From Cyclina sinensis (taxonomy: Eukaryota; Mollusca; Bivalvia; Venerida; Veneridae), in the NCBI GenBank assembly GCA_012932295.1, contig JAAONU010000016.1, positions 43,555,241-43,619,240 on the forward strand: DNA of 64,000 nucleotides, read 5' to 3'. The number at the start of each line of letters is the position of its first letter. Within the stretch, counting starts at the first letter, position 1. The notes under the pieces were generated by a model, which had not been told where the DNA came from, did no database searches, and worked only from the letters and a program-made list of their open reading frames with translations. This document shows positions 10,706 to 23,313 of the stretch, piece by piece. Position numbers and translations under genes: made by a program.

Positions 10706-11776
10706 CTATTCAATTTACTGATCGCTGCATATCGTTATCGTCCGATACAATGTTGCTCATATTCAATGGACCTAAATTCACTTGCATTTAAGACAAGGGT
10801 AGGACGTTCAGATGCATTTTTCTGACGACCTAATATTACATCTGAGACGTCAAAATAGTCAGATTGGGGTTTTATAGGAAAATCTTGAGTTAATGATGGA
10901 ACAATTTGTTTCACATAGTCAAGTAATCTAATCATTAGAGTCCATTTACTATTGATGACAAAAACGTAGACAAGAGGGAGTTGCTTTGGTGGAAATGGAG
11001 TGCAGCGTAAAGGTTTGCCATGGAACAGGAACTCAAGCATTACAGCTGCAGTGTTAAATGCAAAAAAATGTACTGCTCCATCATTTCAAAGCACCTTAAA
11101 CATTTTCAACTTTACATCTCCAGTTTTGTTTTACAATAGACGTCACAAACGTGGTCATTATTTCTTTTACAGTTTTTTGATAAATGAACCTCAGCTGCTA
11201 GTCCAATTCACGTTTGACTGAATATAATATCCTTCATTCTTATCACTTGACTTATCTCGTATGCTTCTATCAAAAACATCAAAATCGATGCGACGTTTGA
11301 TACAACACTACATTAGATGCCGATTTTATTACGACTTACAAGTTGCAAACAGAGCCGCCCAAAACTTGTTTACTTCTGTCGAATAAATTCCATAAACTGG
11401 AACAACAAGTTACCAGTACTTATCGGACATTCAAGTTTTTACCCAGGATATTTTATGAACTAATTACGAAAACCTAAATAAAGAATCCATGGTAACAAAA
11501 TAAGAAGAAAAACTTTTTTACAGAAAATGGTGGGATACAAAATGCAGTTCAATATTATTTATATAACTTAAAATACTAAACATGTGTTTGTTGCTGAGAT
11601 CAGGTAAGTCTATGTATTTTTTATTATCGCTCGTATATTCTGTTTTTCTAACCATTAGTCATCAGTACAAAAGCATGCAAATGAATGACCTTTGTAATAT
11701 TCTAATGTCAAAGTTTCACATGCACATTTCTCCGTACAAATCGCATCGTTTAACAACTATATTTTGTTTTTTCATA

Positions 11777-12547
11777 TCAATCAATCTGATCTCTCCTATC
11801 TATACAAATGTTGGACAACATGCCACCATCGACGACGTGCATTTGACCGCTCACCATGCTGGAATGGTCGCTGAGCAGATAGAGAATCGGGTCGACAACT
11901 TCCCTCATCTCGAGGGTCCTGCCCATCGGTGTTCTCGAGACGATGTCTTTTACTCCATCTTTATTCTTTTCAATGACCTTTTGAACGAGTGCTGTCAGAA
12001 CGACACCAGGATTGACTGAGTTCACGCGGATACCGTGAGGTCCGAGTTCCAAGGCAAACTGTTTTGAAACCATATCCATCCCAGCTTTTGATACCATATA
12101 AGGAAGTCCGTTAGGGTACGAGGCTAAGCCTCCTACACTAGATACATTTACTATAGATCCTTTTCTCTTTTCTTCAATCATTTTCTTGGCTATGGCCTGC
12201 GTGCAGTTTATTGCACTCAGTAGGTTGTTTTCAAGGATTTTACAGATGAACTCCCTAGGACAATCCACAGCTGGGTACTGGTACCCGCTGACTCCGGCAT
12301 TGTTCACCAATCCGTCCAGTACTTCCAACTTTTCTAGTTTCTTCCTCGTATCTTCCCAGTCGCACAGATCAGCTACAATTGGAACAATATTCTCACATTT
12401 TTCCGTCAAAGTATCAAGGTCAGACTGTGTCCGACTTAAAGCATACACCTTACAGCTCGCCTGGCTCAAAGAAATAGCAAGTGCGCGTCCTATTCCTTTC
12501 CCAGCTCCAGTAATCAAAACTTTTTTCCCACTGAAAACAAACGGCAT
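11777..12547 (-). CDS. Short-chain dehydrogenase/reductase, DCXR-like, copy 2
   Basis: Intact single-exon ORF of 256 residues on the minus strand, starting at the ATG (12547-12545). An in-frame TTG twelve bases upstream is rejected as a start. Motifs: TGAGKGIG near residue 13, SRT after strand 2, NNAG, a helix-4 N-N-L, NVSS with the catalytic Ser, and YMVSK with the catalytic Tyr and Lys. The C-terminus has five residues more than its paralogues (ending ...DRRDQID), apparently from loss of the usual stop. It is closest by eye to copy 3 at 24074-24829 (shared GGLASYxNGLPY, MVSGQMHVVDGGM). A cytosolic NADPH-dependent carbonyl or xylulose reductase role is inferred from the family. The flanking intergenic blocks are duplicated elsewhere in the window. 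Confidence 0.9.
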   Translation of the reverse strand: MPFVFSGKKVLITGAGKGIGRALAISLSQASCKVYALSRTQSDLDTLTEKCENIVPIVADLCDWEDTRKKLEKLEVLDGLVNNAGVSGYQYPAVDCPREFICKILENNLLSAINCTQAIAKKMIEEKRKGSIVNVSSVGGLASYPNGLPYMVSKAGMDMVSKQFALELGPHGIRVNSVNPGVVLTALVQKVIEKNKDGVKDIVSRTPMGRTLEMREVVDPILYLLSDHSSMVSGQMHVVDGGMLSNICIDRRDQID

Positions 12548-12559
12548 CGTGTATTTCAA

Positions 12560-13194
12560 TGATGTTTGTCTGTCTTTTGCCGTGCCAATGTCAACGTAAT
12601 ATGAAATTCACTTCTTAAAGTTTGATATATGCATCAGAATGTAACAAGTTATTAAGCAATGTGTATGTCAGATACATGTGGTGTTTATCTTAGTTACCGG
12701 TATGTGTCAGAGTGAATTGAGATAATCTTCAGTGTTTACATAAACGGCTTTTACAGGTAGACTTTGTGTAGTATCCATATAAATCATTTAACCCATGATT
12801 TTCATGATTAAGGGGTACTGTTTCAACCTCGTTGTTTTATGATTGAATATAGTAAATTGAACTGTTAGATGGCATTTGTCTGAAGGTAGTAACATGGACG
12901 CTATTCGTTACCAAATATCTAGACTTGGGAGTTTGTTAGCTCATACTCCAGGTCTACAAAGCTAATTCGTTAAAATCTAAACTCGAATTCGAGACATGTA
13001 CAAAAGTAGACGGTACAAAGTATATGACACGTTTGACGCCGTACTTTACTGTATTTCGAGAAGGTAATTGCATCAGTTAAAGCTTTCGCGTTAACAACAA
13101 CACATTTGACTTCTATACACAACTTCCATTTATGCCAATAACACGGAAATAACCGAAGGAGCCATTTTCAAGAGCGGAAAAGTAAACAAAAGAA
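12560..13194. other. 5' flank of SDR copy 2, nothing assigned
   Basis: Promoter-proximal region for the minus-strand SDR gene. I see no convincing TATA box, repeat or domain. Confidence 0.35.
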
Positions 13195-13850
13195 ACTGTT
13201 ATTAATTATTACAGTTAACATAGTAATGACAGAAAGTTTTCGTTTTAATATAACTTTTATACGTCACAAACCAACTGTCTGCAGATAGTTGTAGATATTG
13301 AATAACCTCTGATTTCGTTTGATTAAGATTGCTTAGCGGATATTATTATTCAATGATCCAGTAAATTAAATATTTAAGAAGAAAACAGAAATTCATGATT
13401 ATATGCTACCGGACTTCCAAGTATGAACTCACTAATTTCTAAAATTCCATCTGCTCACTGTTCACTTGTTTTGTATAGCACGAAAGCATTTTTTGTAGGA
13501 GTCCCGTGATAATCCATTTTAATGAATAACGTACAAATAAGAGCTGTCAAAATAAAATAACAAATGCCCTTGAACAAAGCCTTGCATTCAACGTAAACAC
13601 TCAGAGACGACAAGTAAAAGATCGATCTGTATTTTAAGTTTCAAAGGGACACTCAAGAAAGAAACAGTAAATGAGAAGAACAATTTATCTGGCTTCACAC
13701 CTGCCTTTTAATTGATAGAGTACAAAAAACTTTTTTTTAATCCATTGAATCAAAATGACATTTAAATGTATACTCAAACGCAAAAGAAACTGTGCACGTT
13801 TCATTTTAGGATAACTATAGTTATATCGGTCATAAATAGTTCATGTGTAC
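13195..13850. repeat. Duplicated intergenic block (partner at 7490-8257)
   Basis: See the partner block for the shared landmarks. This copy ends near 13850. The stretch 13851-14132 that follows is unassigned and leads into a Tc1-like remnant. Confidence 0.75.
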
Positions 13851-14132
13851 ACCATGTTAAGCACGCCTGTTAGTCTATCGAACAATAGATACTTCACAAC
13901 AGTATTAGGTTAAATATTACGTAACGCCCTAAAACAAGTGTTTTGCACGATTTGCCCGTGCAGCATCTTGACAAATGAGAAATCGGTCAAATAAGCTCTT
14001 ATTACATTCTTGTAACTCAAGGAAAACACAAAACAGTTTGATTATTTTCAACACTTGCAATGCCAAAATTTCAGCTTTAATGATGCTTAACAGGGGTGGC
14101 TCCGTCGACAATGTTGCGCAGGCATTTAATTG

Positions 14133-14790
14133 ACACAAAAGCACTACAAGTACTCTGCGTGCAGGGTTCTAGCAAACAGGAGCAGTTGCCGATCGTCCTC
14201 GAAGCGGCAGACCTCGCGTAACTTACGCCAGGTTAGAACATCTTTTAGAAATGACGCATACCAAGCGTCTTTTTCAAACCTGCTACCGCTACAGCGAGGC
14301 AGCACGGTATTAGCAGACACCGTTCTGAGGCGTCTGTGTTACTGTGTTCGGCATATTAGATCGAGACGAGCTTACACTAAAGTGTGCTCATATGACGTCA
14401 TCGCGAACCTGGTTGGCAAAGACGACAGTGGGTTGGAATTGTCTTTACCAATGAATCACGGTTTAGGCTGTGTCATCATGTTGAGACCCTGACGGTATTT
14501 AGGAGGAGAAGGGAGCGATTTGCTGTTGCCTGTGTCGTAGAGAGAAACGGGTTTAGCGGGGACAGTGTTATTGTTTGAGGAGCGGTTCACAGTGACCGGA
14601 AATCTGATCTGGTCATTGTGAATAGTCTAAGTGCAGCTGAGTATATTAATCAGGGGTTGGGACCAGTAGCTGTTCCATTCATTAATCATCTTGCATTGAT
14701 GCCTGACAATGCACGCTCGCATACGGCACGGCTCACACGACAATATCTGAATGTAAATGTCATTGGCGTCTTGCCTTGTTCGGCAATCAT
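14133..14790 (+). pseudogene. Tc1-like transposase remnant (Tc1/mariner superfamily)
   Basis: Reading across frames gives a typical Tc1-type transposase: a DRPRSGRPR linker, then a helix-turn-helix-like segment ending in TVLRRL. The catalytic domain follows with the RRRERFAV-type strand, GDSVIV-GAV, and the AAEYINQGLGPVAVPFI segment. The second catalytic aspartate block reads MPDNARSHTARLTRQYL, where the Asp before Asn is retained. Stops and frameshifts break it repeatedly. It is truncated in the segment after VLP, so the usual PWPxxSPDLNPIEH block with the third acidic residue is missing; LINE-like sequence follows. I could not find terminal inverted repeats. Confidence 0.8.
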
Positions 14791-14799
14791 TATTAAACA

Positions 14800-15760
14800 A
14801 CATAAGGAAAATAAAATCAGTAAAGAACGTTTAATAAGGTATTCAAATAGAACATGATAACCAGTAAAATGAAAAATGAAGAAGTTAATGAAGCTAGGTG
14901 GGAAGAAAATATAAACTAAATATAAATCAAATGGAAGTAATGTTTATGAAATTTCTATCATAGTAGGACTGATAAAACATTGAGATGCTTTCAATATAAT
15001 TTTATCCATAGAATTTTGCCAACAAACAAATATTTATTCAGATTAAGTTGTCAACTTCAAACCTGATTTTTGAAATAGTTATATTGAAAATATTGATCAT
15101 CTATTTTGGGAATGCAGTATTTTACTTAACGTATTTTATATACTTTTACATACTATTTTTTAACTCGTAAGGTATACAATTTATCTTAACAAATGAGATT
15201 TGTGGGTGGATTTTTTTGGCAAATTTAAGATAAATTCTTATAGGTATTTCATAAATTATGTTCTCATCTTATGAAGAGTCATATGTTTAAATTGAAAAAT
15301 ATCAAAGTTTTTGCCAACTTTTGAAAACTTCAGAAAGTTTTTGCAGTTTAAAAATAGAAATTGAAGAGGAGAAAGCCCTTTCTAAAGATAAAATGGAAGA
15401 TTATAATTAGAAATGGAAAAGTGTTTCTAATTTAACAAATTACTGTGGAAATAACCATTTAAAACATACAAAAACAATATCAGATCTTTTAGGTATTAGA
15501 TCGCCATTTCATAATTTGATTAAAAAACGATTTTGTGTTTGTATACACAACATGAAATCAAGGGACAGGGTACTAGTCATGTTTCTTTATTTGTTGTGAA
15601 TGATTTTGTAATATATGAAATAGTATATGTACATTTTATGAAATTGTATGAAAGTGTGTGTATATGTTATATGATTATGCAAGTCTGGGATAAATGGAAA
15701 AACTGGACTCGTGTACTTGGGATTGTGGGTTTTTCAACTTAGAGTTAAAAAACTTATTAC
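14800..15760 (+). mobile_element. Non-LTR retrotransposon ORF2 C-terminal remnant
   Basis: The conceptual translation around 14970-15130 reads TLRCFQYNFIHRILPTNKYL, followed after frameshifts by a broken zinc-knuckle-like block ending in xxIDHLFWEC. A downstream YVLILMKSHMFK stretch and a basic helix follow. This is the usual ending of ORF2 in L1/Tx1-like LINEs of invertebrates. The reverse transcriptase core is absent, as expected for a 5'-truncated insertion. It directly follows the truncated Tc1 copy. The 3' limit is uncertain. Confidence 0.6.
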
Positions 15761-15972
15761 ACATATACTGTTCACAAAAAGTAGGACATATTGTAGGTAA
15801 TATTGTTATTGCGGGTAATAAAGAAAACCCTTACCTTTTGATGTTTATTTAATCAATTAAATAAAAATTCATTCACACACTTTAATCGAACATTTAACAT
15901 CTTCATAACACCTTCAGATACTTTAAACAGCGTCCAAAGTCATTACGTTAACGTCGTCATTTTCACACGCTC

Positions 15973-16986
15973 TCAATAACGTGTTGAACCACCTCTGTTG
16001 TCGCAACAAGCTATGCAACGACGTCTCATACTCCCATTAAGACGACTGATAGTGTGCTTAGGGAGTCTGTCCCACTCATTCTTGCAGCGCTGCACCGTAA
16101 CGTTCTGGGTGGAGGATCACGCCTTCAGACACATTTTCCAAGAATGTCCAACACATGTTCAATAAGTGAAAAGTCCGGGCTCATCGCTGGCCATGGTAAA
16201 GAACGGATATATTGCTCTTCCAGGAAACTCAGTGACAAGTCTTGTCCTATGGACCCTAGCCTTATCATCCTGGAAGATGAATTCTTGGCCATGTTGTTGA
16301 GCAAACGGGACAACATGCGGAACCAACATGTTGTCACGATTATACTGGCTAGACACACTGCCATGGCACACATGTAAGTGTGTTCTGGCAGTCATAGTGA
16401 TGCCACCCCATACTATAACGGACCCAGCTACATATCGGTCATGGGCAACCCTAGCTGCGCCTGTAAAACGTTCACCTAAGCGACGCAAACTGTTCTTCGA
16501 CCATCACGAAAGTCTAAGTTGAATCTGGATTCGTCACTGAAAATCACATGTGACCACTGGTTAATATTCTACCGACGCCTTGTCTACACCACGCCAAACA
16601 TTCATGACGACTGCCTTGCTGACAACGGCAAGACCACATTGACGACGCTTAGCGTTAAGACCGTCTGGGTAAAGGCAATTTCTGATTGTTTTTCTTGAGA
16701 CACTGACCCCTATGACATGTCGAAGGCGTTGTTAAAGGTCTGTCGCCATCAGTGCTCTATTACGGATAGATTGATTAACAACATAGCGGTCGTCTCGGAC
16801 GTCAGTACATCTTGGACGTCCACCTCTTTGGATATCAATCACCTCACTAGTTGTTTGATAGCGTTACTGCAATCGACAGACAACGGACTATGAAACATTC
16901 AAGTCAGCTGCAGCCTGGTCCTGTGTACTTCCAGTCTAGAGCATACAAATGGCCCGCCAACGTTGACGTTCCGTTAGACGTCTCAT
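15973..16986 (-). pseudogene. Tc1-like transposase pseudogene, near full length
   Basis: On the minus strand a decayed transposase spans ~338 codons, the normal Tc1 length. The N-terminus starts MRRLTERQRWRAICML, with a helix-turn-helix to about 16800. A GGRPRCTD linker follows. The catalytic core has GSVIVWGGI (16400s), an FQDDKARVHRT block carrying the second Asp (~16260), and PWPAMSPDFSLIEHVLD with the third acidic residue (16130-16190). The end reads RRRCIACCDNRGGSTRY with its stop at 15973-15975. Stops and frameshifts occur in the N-terminal half; the C-terminal half stays open in overlapping frames. No terminal inverted repeats were confirmed. Confidence 0.85.
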
Positions 16987-17283
16987 AATTCTAAATACAA
17001 ATTTGATTTGAATTTGTGTTCGACATCTACACAACACAATATTCTGAAAGTTTTGCTCAACTAAAGTCACAATTACCATGATTTCGGTCAATGTTAAAAT
17101 CCGCGTGCTACCCCTCGCTTTAAAGTTGCATGTGCAGCACAATTTGAACGAGATTTCTATATACATACTCCTTATAACCTTCTTAAAACTCCACTTGAAA
17201 TTTACTATTCTTGCATTTTGTCCATTGGCAAGTGCGCGCGCGTGTGTTTGTGTGTATTTTCATTATTTAATAATTCTATTGTA

Positions 17284-17930
17284 ATGTCAGACGTAAAGCC
17301 GTATTCAATGACGCAAGCTGGAGTGGTCGCTGAGTAGAAACAGGAACGGTTACATACACTCCTGTAACACTGCACTCCAGTACGGAGTACAGGGGCGTTA
17401 ATATACTCGTCACGTATGAGTTCCGCAATATATAGCGGTATCACTCAATTCGGAATTACACAGTTTAAGCAAACACCACTTTCTTATTATTCTAGAGCAA
17501 ACTGATTTTTCGTCATTACCGTACCCGTTCAAAATAGTGTATCGCAGGGTATTTGGAAAGGCGGATTGTTCATAGATACTTGACACGTTGACATGCTTAT
17601 AATGTAGCTCTTTACATTTCCTTTTATCATGTTCTTGTGTGCAGCTGCTGGCGCGGATAAGATTACTTTCTAACACCAAAACAAATGATTCAAACAATCA
17701 ACAGCAAAGTAGCCTGATTCGTATATTCGCTGTTTACCAGCTCGTCTAAAGGCTAGATTTTCTCTATTTATTTACGTGTGCATTTCCTGTCTGTGACATC
17801 TGCTACTATAAGAACTATGATAAGATATTCTTAAAACAATGTGCCCTGCGAAACCTTCGTTCTGTTTAGGAACTAAAATCCGTCCTTTACCTTGGATAGC
17901 ACCAACAGTGAGATCAAACGACATTGTCAG
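17284..17930 (-). pseudogene. SDR (DCXR-like) pseudogene, full span, decayed
   Basis: The minus-strand sequence aligns along its length with the SDR gene at 27930-28685. The start segment 'gatcaaacgacattgtca' (17910s) and the 'gccttcgttctg' block come first. The 'gtgacatctgctactata' block follows, then the region before and after catalytic Ser ('tagatacttgacacgttgaca'). The C-terminal 'gtggtcgctgag' segment lies near 17320. Large internal deletions and indels leave only ~640 of ~756 bases and no usable reading frame. It abuts the TA-flanked element at 17965. Its nearest relative appears to be copy 4, not copies 2 or 3. Confidence 0.8.
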
Positions 17931-17964
17931 GGTCCTTTATTTTGTGTCAAGTTGCCTGGATGTA

Positions 17965-20139
17965 CAGTCAATTCGCGATGCTACGAATATGCATCGGACC
18001 CCGTAGAAGTTTCGTAATATCGCATTTTTCGTAGAATTGCATTTTTATTCCTATATGTTGTTATCGTAAACCGCCAAAGTCGTCATATTTTGTTGTCGTG
18101 ATATGTCGGAGTCAATTGCTCGGAGTCACTTAATACGTAGATAATAAAGAATGGAACATTTAATGTAACTTTATTGCATATTTACATGTTATCATCAATA
18201 CAACATAAATGCATGTATAAAACAATATATAAATGTACATTGACGTAACGTCTTAGAAAGGTAGCACTGAATAGATGTTACACATTGTATGAGTACACAA
18301 CCGTTGTACATTTCAGGTTACACAGTTTAATTGGAGAGGTCATCAGACCTCTCCACAGTGTTGGCTTTAATTGCTAGCGGCATCCATTTTTGCGTATCAA
18401 AATTTAGTTAATAATCTCATATTAAGCCTAAAATCTTGAAAACCAGTCTACAAAGATAGTTATGCGCATGCTCCGAATCAAAATACGAATTTATTTAAAC
18501 GAAACCAAAATTTAACATCGGGTCAAAAAAGCCCATGGTTAAAACCACCCATTATGAACAGAACGTACAGAATAATTTTGTATTCCCTTGACTTAACACA
18601 AAAAAAACAATTATAGGGATGCATTTCTTATAATGCATGCTACTTTTTAAAAACTACACATTCTAAAATGCTTTTTTTCTGGGAAACTCATCAACCTGTT
18701 GAACAAATTTATATTAAAGGGATATACAGGCAAAAGTTTTATGCTTTCTTTTTCATTCCTTCTATGAATATTCTATAAATCTGATCGAATTAATACAATG
18801 ACCTGTCCCACTAACGAAGATTTCCTCTTTTTAAATGAAAAACCGGGTGGTTTCCTAATTTGACCCACGTGGGTCTAGATAGAAAATTTAGATTTCGCGC
18901 TAAATTTCGCAGTGAATGATTGGACGATTGAAGTACCCGTCACGTGATCTACGGCAAAAACAACCCAAGAGAAACAACGATTGGTTGTTTCTGTAACGAG
19001 ACCTTCTTAAAAATAACTCGGTGATTTCGTCCACGTTTTACTTTTTGTTAAAGAACGTACAAATATTTACGTTCAAGCCCGCATTTCTCTGCAAACATAC
19101 TGGGAATTTAAAGTTCTTCATATTGAACGTGATTTGAGCAAATAATATCAAGTTAATTTTTTGGGCACTCATTTGCCTGTGTATCCCTTTAAGCCATGGT
19201 CATGAAAAAATGGTAAATATTTTTTACGAATTTCAGAGCATTTTTGACAAGTCCATTTCCTCGATTTGGATCAAATTTACGCCTTTTTAATATTTAGTGC
19301 AGCTTAACAGATACTATCGCTGATTATTTTGTAAAATATTTGGACTTAGAAAGGTGTAATAAAAGCTTGAAAGGGAAAACAAAACTTAATGAGCCTAAAA
19401 AAGCAGCAGCTTAACATGGGAGTTCTGGCTTCAACAACTACATGCATTGTTGTAAAAGAGGGGGGAGTAAAGCCTTAGGGGCTTATAAGAAGATCCCCTA
19501 GATTCTACAAGGTATGAACTACATGAGGTTATCTTAATTTGTTTCATTTATTTAAATGATAGATACGCCACTATAAAAACATTTTAAATAACTAAATTAT
19601 AGTCAGTTTCGATCATTTTGCCTAATAAGGTATTAACTATTAATAATAGTTAGGTTACTAGTTTTTATAATTATTTAAGTCACAGAACATTTAAAAAATT
19701 CAAAATGATCTTGGAAACAAGTAGATTCATTCTTTCAGTGACGACAGCTGCTGACCTCTCTTTGGCTTACTTTTTAAAGGAAGCCAACTTGATTTATTAT
19801 TTTACTTGCAGTATTATCGTGCCATTATTGCTTGGGACGATAATTGCTTAATAACAGTAAACACAAGGCGATCTGTTCGAGCAACAGGTATAACTCAAAG
19901 AGGTGTGAAAACGCCCTGTCTGACGGCGATTCGCTATATTGCATCTTTATTTCAGAGTTAATTGCATTATTGATCGTGATAATTGTTCGCTCAATTGTAT
20001 TTTTTTGGTCAAATCGCATTTCGTTGAATCGCATTTCATCTTAATTGAATAAAGAAGAAAAAATGACGGGACTGATCACTTGTTTCGTAGTACACCGTTA
20101 TTTCGTTATACTGCGATTCGTAGCAGCGCGTTTGGACTG
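17965..20139. mobile_element. pogo/Tigger-like DNA transposon, TA-flanked, no transposase seen
   Basis: Both ends begin CAGTC inside a TA dinucleotide. The left end reads TA-CAGTCAATTCGCGATGCTACGAAT and the right end, on the opposite strand, TA-CAGTCCAAACGCGCTGCTACGAAT. The first ~25 bases match at about 80 percent, with looser 'acgaaat' and 'tcgcattt' similarity further in. CAGT(C) ends and TA duplication are typical of the pogo/Tigger branch of the Tc1/mariner superfamily. The 2.17-kb interior has no DDE transposase I can recognise, so it is probably non-autonomous or carries captured or foreign DNA. A short palindrome, GAGAGGTC-ATCA-GACCTCTC, sits at 18334-18353. Confidence 0.65.
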
Positions 20140-20189
20140 TATTTTAATCACTGTCTTAACACTGTCGATGCCAAGATATTTCTTGAAAA

Positions 20190-21470
20190 TTGTTTTTTTT
20201 TAATATAGAAATTAATTTTATTGACCTTCCAAGTATATTCAAAGATAAAACGTTTAAATCGGCTGTACCCAATTATTTTAAGAATACTGTATCACTGATC
20301 GTTTGCTATAAATACAACAAGCCAACTAGAAATACAGTTTTTAAAGACAACAAAGTAACCTTGTTGAAAATACACCAACATCTTAAGACTGTTTAACATA
20401 ACAATATTGCCATAAGCCTGCCGGTCATTTTTTTCCGGAGATCTTCATGTTTTCAAAGACTATATAATCCGTAATTGAATTGCTAAAGGTCTCAAATATA
20501 GAATTCCATCGGAAACTGATTTTAATGTTTCTCGTTCAGAAATTGCCGAGTCATTAAGCTTATTTTGTAATAGATGATGTACGAGAGAGCATGCCGAGCC
20601 TAATGCTCTTTCTGATTGGAAAAGACAAGTCTTCAAAATAATTGACACTCGCATATCTATTTATCGAAGAAACGTAGCGTTATTACCATCTTGACCTCGT
20701 TTAGACTTTCGTCATTTGAGAAAGGTAATTGGAGACTTTCATAACAGATTTGTATTGTCACCTGCTGATAAGGCTGCAAAAAATGTAATGATAGTATAAC
20801 GGAAATACTATATCAGTATTCAAACTTAAGAGCTAAATAGTACTATTGCTTATATATTGACTTCTTCATCTGAGAGTGATACTGTTTCTGCACACACTCT
20901 ACAAATTGCCAAATTAAGAATCAGTGTTGAACTGAATCAAGATAAAGTACCTACAATATACTGGTTGCCTAAAATGCACAAAACACCATATAAAGCAAGA
21001 TTTGTCGCTAATTCCAGTTTTTACACAACTACTAAATTATCCGTGCTCTTAACGTCCTGTCTTACAACCATAAAAAACAAATCATTAGGTTTTGTGAAAA
21101 GGTTTTTGAAATTACTGGCAAAACTTTTAGTGTATTAAAAATCTCGGGTGACGTTTTAAATAAGCTTAAATCAAATTATTTTCAGGCGTATTTTTTGTCA
21201 ACTTATGATTTTTCTACATTGTATATTTCTCATAATTTAATAAGAAAAAAACTCACCAGTCTCATTGAAAAAAACCTTTGCCTGAGAAAATGAAACCTTT
21301 ACCGCTAGTAATTAACATAGAGCAGTATTAACAGATGGTTCTTATTATAATAACACTTTATGGACTTGTGAAGACAAGATCGAGTCGCTCTCTTTCTGAC
21401 TAAACAACATTTATGTCAGATTTGGAACTTCTATTTATAAACAGGTAGTGGGCATCCTCAGGGGAACTAA
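20190..21470 (+). pseudogene. Penelope-like reverse transcriptase remnant
   Basis: Conceptual translation across frames gives blocks in the order expected for a Penelope-like reverse transcriptase: IDLPSIFKDK and VCYKYNKPTRN near the start, KYRIPSETDFN and REHAEPNALSDW, LSPADKAAKNVMIV, and PTIYWLPKMHKTPYKARFVA (20950-21006). An STYDFSTLY segment follows, and finally VRFGTSIYKQVVGI (21418-21457), the strand that normally leads into the P-x-G-T-N motif. Stops and frameshifts are frequent. The segment with the second catalytic aspartates is missing because gypsy-like sequence takes over near 21475. Family placement is from recognised motif style, without a search. Confidence 0.7.
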
Positions 21471-21479
21471 CAGAGAATG

Positions 21480-22600
21480 AAGAGATTTTACCAGTCTACT
21501 CAATAAGCATACTGGATGCCACAGAAACGCAAAGACAAACGTTGATATAAAATGAGTTAAGAGAGATAAAAAAAGCTCAAAGAGGTGACTGTTTGATTGG
21601 AAAGTGGTTAAGGGATAGATAGATAATTAAATTCATCACCAGAAAACAGAATACAACACACATGACTATCAGATGAAAATCTTACAGTAATCACAGGAGT
21701 AGTTTACAGACATTTTCACCAGAATGGACAAGAAAGTAAAACAATAGTTCTTCCAAATGTCTACAGAATGAAAGTACTGTATGGTCTACACAATGATGCA
21801 GGTCATCCAGCCAAAGAAAGAACTATGTCACTTATTAGGGAAAGCTTCTTTTGGCCTGGAATGACGTCTGATGTAGAACAATGGATAAATGGTTGTAAAC
21901 GCTGTGGCATGAGAAAACCCCAACTTAAGAAAGTATAAGTAATCATCACCACAACATTTCATTCTATTAGAGATGATCTGACTTTTTATCTGCTGAATAG
22001 TTACAAGGAGGAATTGGCAATGTTCTAGTTATAACAGACCATTTTACTAAATATGCAATGACAAAAAAAATTCCAACAAAAAATCAGACATAAAAAAACA
22101 CAGCTGATTTTTTTTCTTTTATCATTTCATCATGAATTTTGGTCCCTTTCAAAAATACATTCAGGTCAAGGCATAAATTTTGAGAGTGACATAATTAAAG
22201 ATCTCTGTCGGATAATGTGAATAAAGAAATGCCGTACCAAACCGTACCACCCTCTGAGTTATAGAAGAACATAACGGTTCAACAGGACACTAATAAGTAT
22301 GTTTGGTTCATTGCACTCTGAAGAAAAGACGGATTGGAAAAAAATGTTTCATCACATGTGTTTGCCTATAATGCAACTCGTCATGAAACAAGGGAGTTTT
22401 CTCTATTTGAATTGATGTTAGGCCAGAAGCCAAAACTCCCCGTTGACACTATGTTTGAGCCCGCAGAAGATGAAATATGAACCACAGATAGTAGTTCTTA
22501 CATTAAAGAACTTAAGAAACAAACATTCAGACGTCCCAAGAACTTAATAGAAAAGTTACTTTGACAAAAAGACAGAAGCTTCTAAACTTGCAGTGTGAGA
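21480..22600 (+). pseudogene. Ty3/gypsy-type retrotransposon remnant (integrase region)
   Basis: The clearest block is at 21760-21930: a His-His-Cys-Cys zinc-binding integrase N-terminus with LHNDAGHPAKERTMSLIRES, FFWPGM and CKRC. Core integrase blocks follow in broken frames: GGIGNVLVITDHFTKYAM (~22010), a GQGINFES-type segment (~22170), a T-x-PYHP segment (~22235), and a C-terminal YNATRHET with GQKPKLPVD (~22370-22450). Many stops and frameshifts are present. No LTR, gag or protease is recognisable. It sits between the Penelope-like remnant and a hairpin-ended repeat, so it is a fragment captured by neighbouring insertions. Confidence 0.8.
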
Positions 22601-22612
22601 CAATATGCTTGT

Positions 22613-23313
22613 TAAAAACTAGGTCACACAGCCCAAAGATGCTAAAACCTTGTTAACACTCTAGAGGTAACACTTTTAGCCCAAATTTCCTGAAAAACTG
22701 TCAGAAAGCTTATTAAGATGATTTCTAGCTCAGGTTTGAATATGGGTCATGTGAGGTCAAAAACTAGGTCACAGAGCCCAAATATGGAAAAACCTTGTTA
22801 ACACTTTAGAGGTAACATTTTCAGCCCAAATATCCTTGTAATATGTCAGAAAGGTTATTTGGATGATTTCCAGCCCAGGTTCGAATATGGGTCATCTGGG
22901 ATCAAAAACTAGGTCACTGACACCAAATATGGAAAAACATTTTTATCACTCTAGAGGTAACATTTTCAGCCCAAATATCCTGGAAATATGTCAGAAGGTT
23001 TGTTTTGATGATTTGACTACTGTACCTCATAAAGCCTTCATTTATAGACCAATATCTTTGATATTCAATATATAGCATGGACCTCTACCCATGGGTAGGG
23101 TTTGAGGTCACTGGGTCAAGGTCAAGGTCACCATAGCTTATAATAGATATTTCTACTTTCTGTCATAGAGCCTTTATTTATTGACTGATATTTTACATAT
23201 TTGGTTTGTAGGCACTTATATATTTTCAATTAAAAAATGAAATACTGCTTAACAGCAAACCTACAGCCAAAGTACTCAGGTGAGCGATCCAGGGCCACCA
23301 TGGCCCTCTTGTT
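22613..23313 (+). mobile_element. Hairpin-ended repeat element (family 1), 5'-truncated copy
   Basis: Begins with degenerate ~145-bp repeats ('aaaactaggtcac', 'ttaacactctagaggtaaca') like those at 50.8-58 kb. It then runs into a ~300-bp non-repetitive 3' end, 23014-23313, nearly identical to 49076-49384. The end has CTCAGGTGAGC, the hairpin AGGGCCA-CCA-TGGCCCT, then CTTGTT. No 5' hairpin end is present. The near identity of the 3' end to a copy 26 kb away suggests recent activity of this family. Confidence 0.8.

Noticed and set aside
10396..11040. Two minus-strand ORFs of 101-105 codons as genes
   Set aside because: No recognisable domain; they overlap decayed tandem repeats and have no splice or start context.
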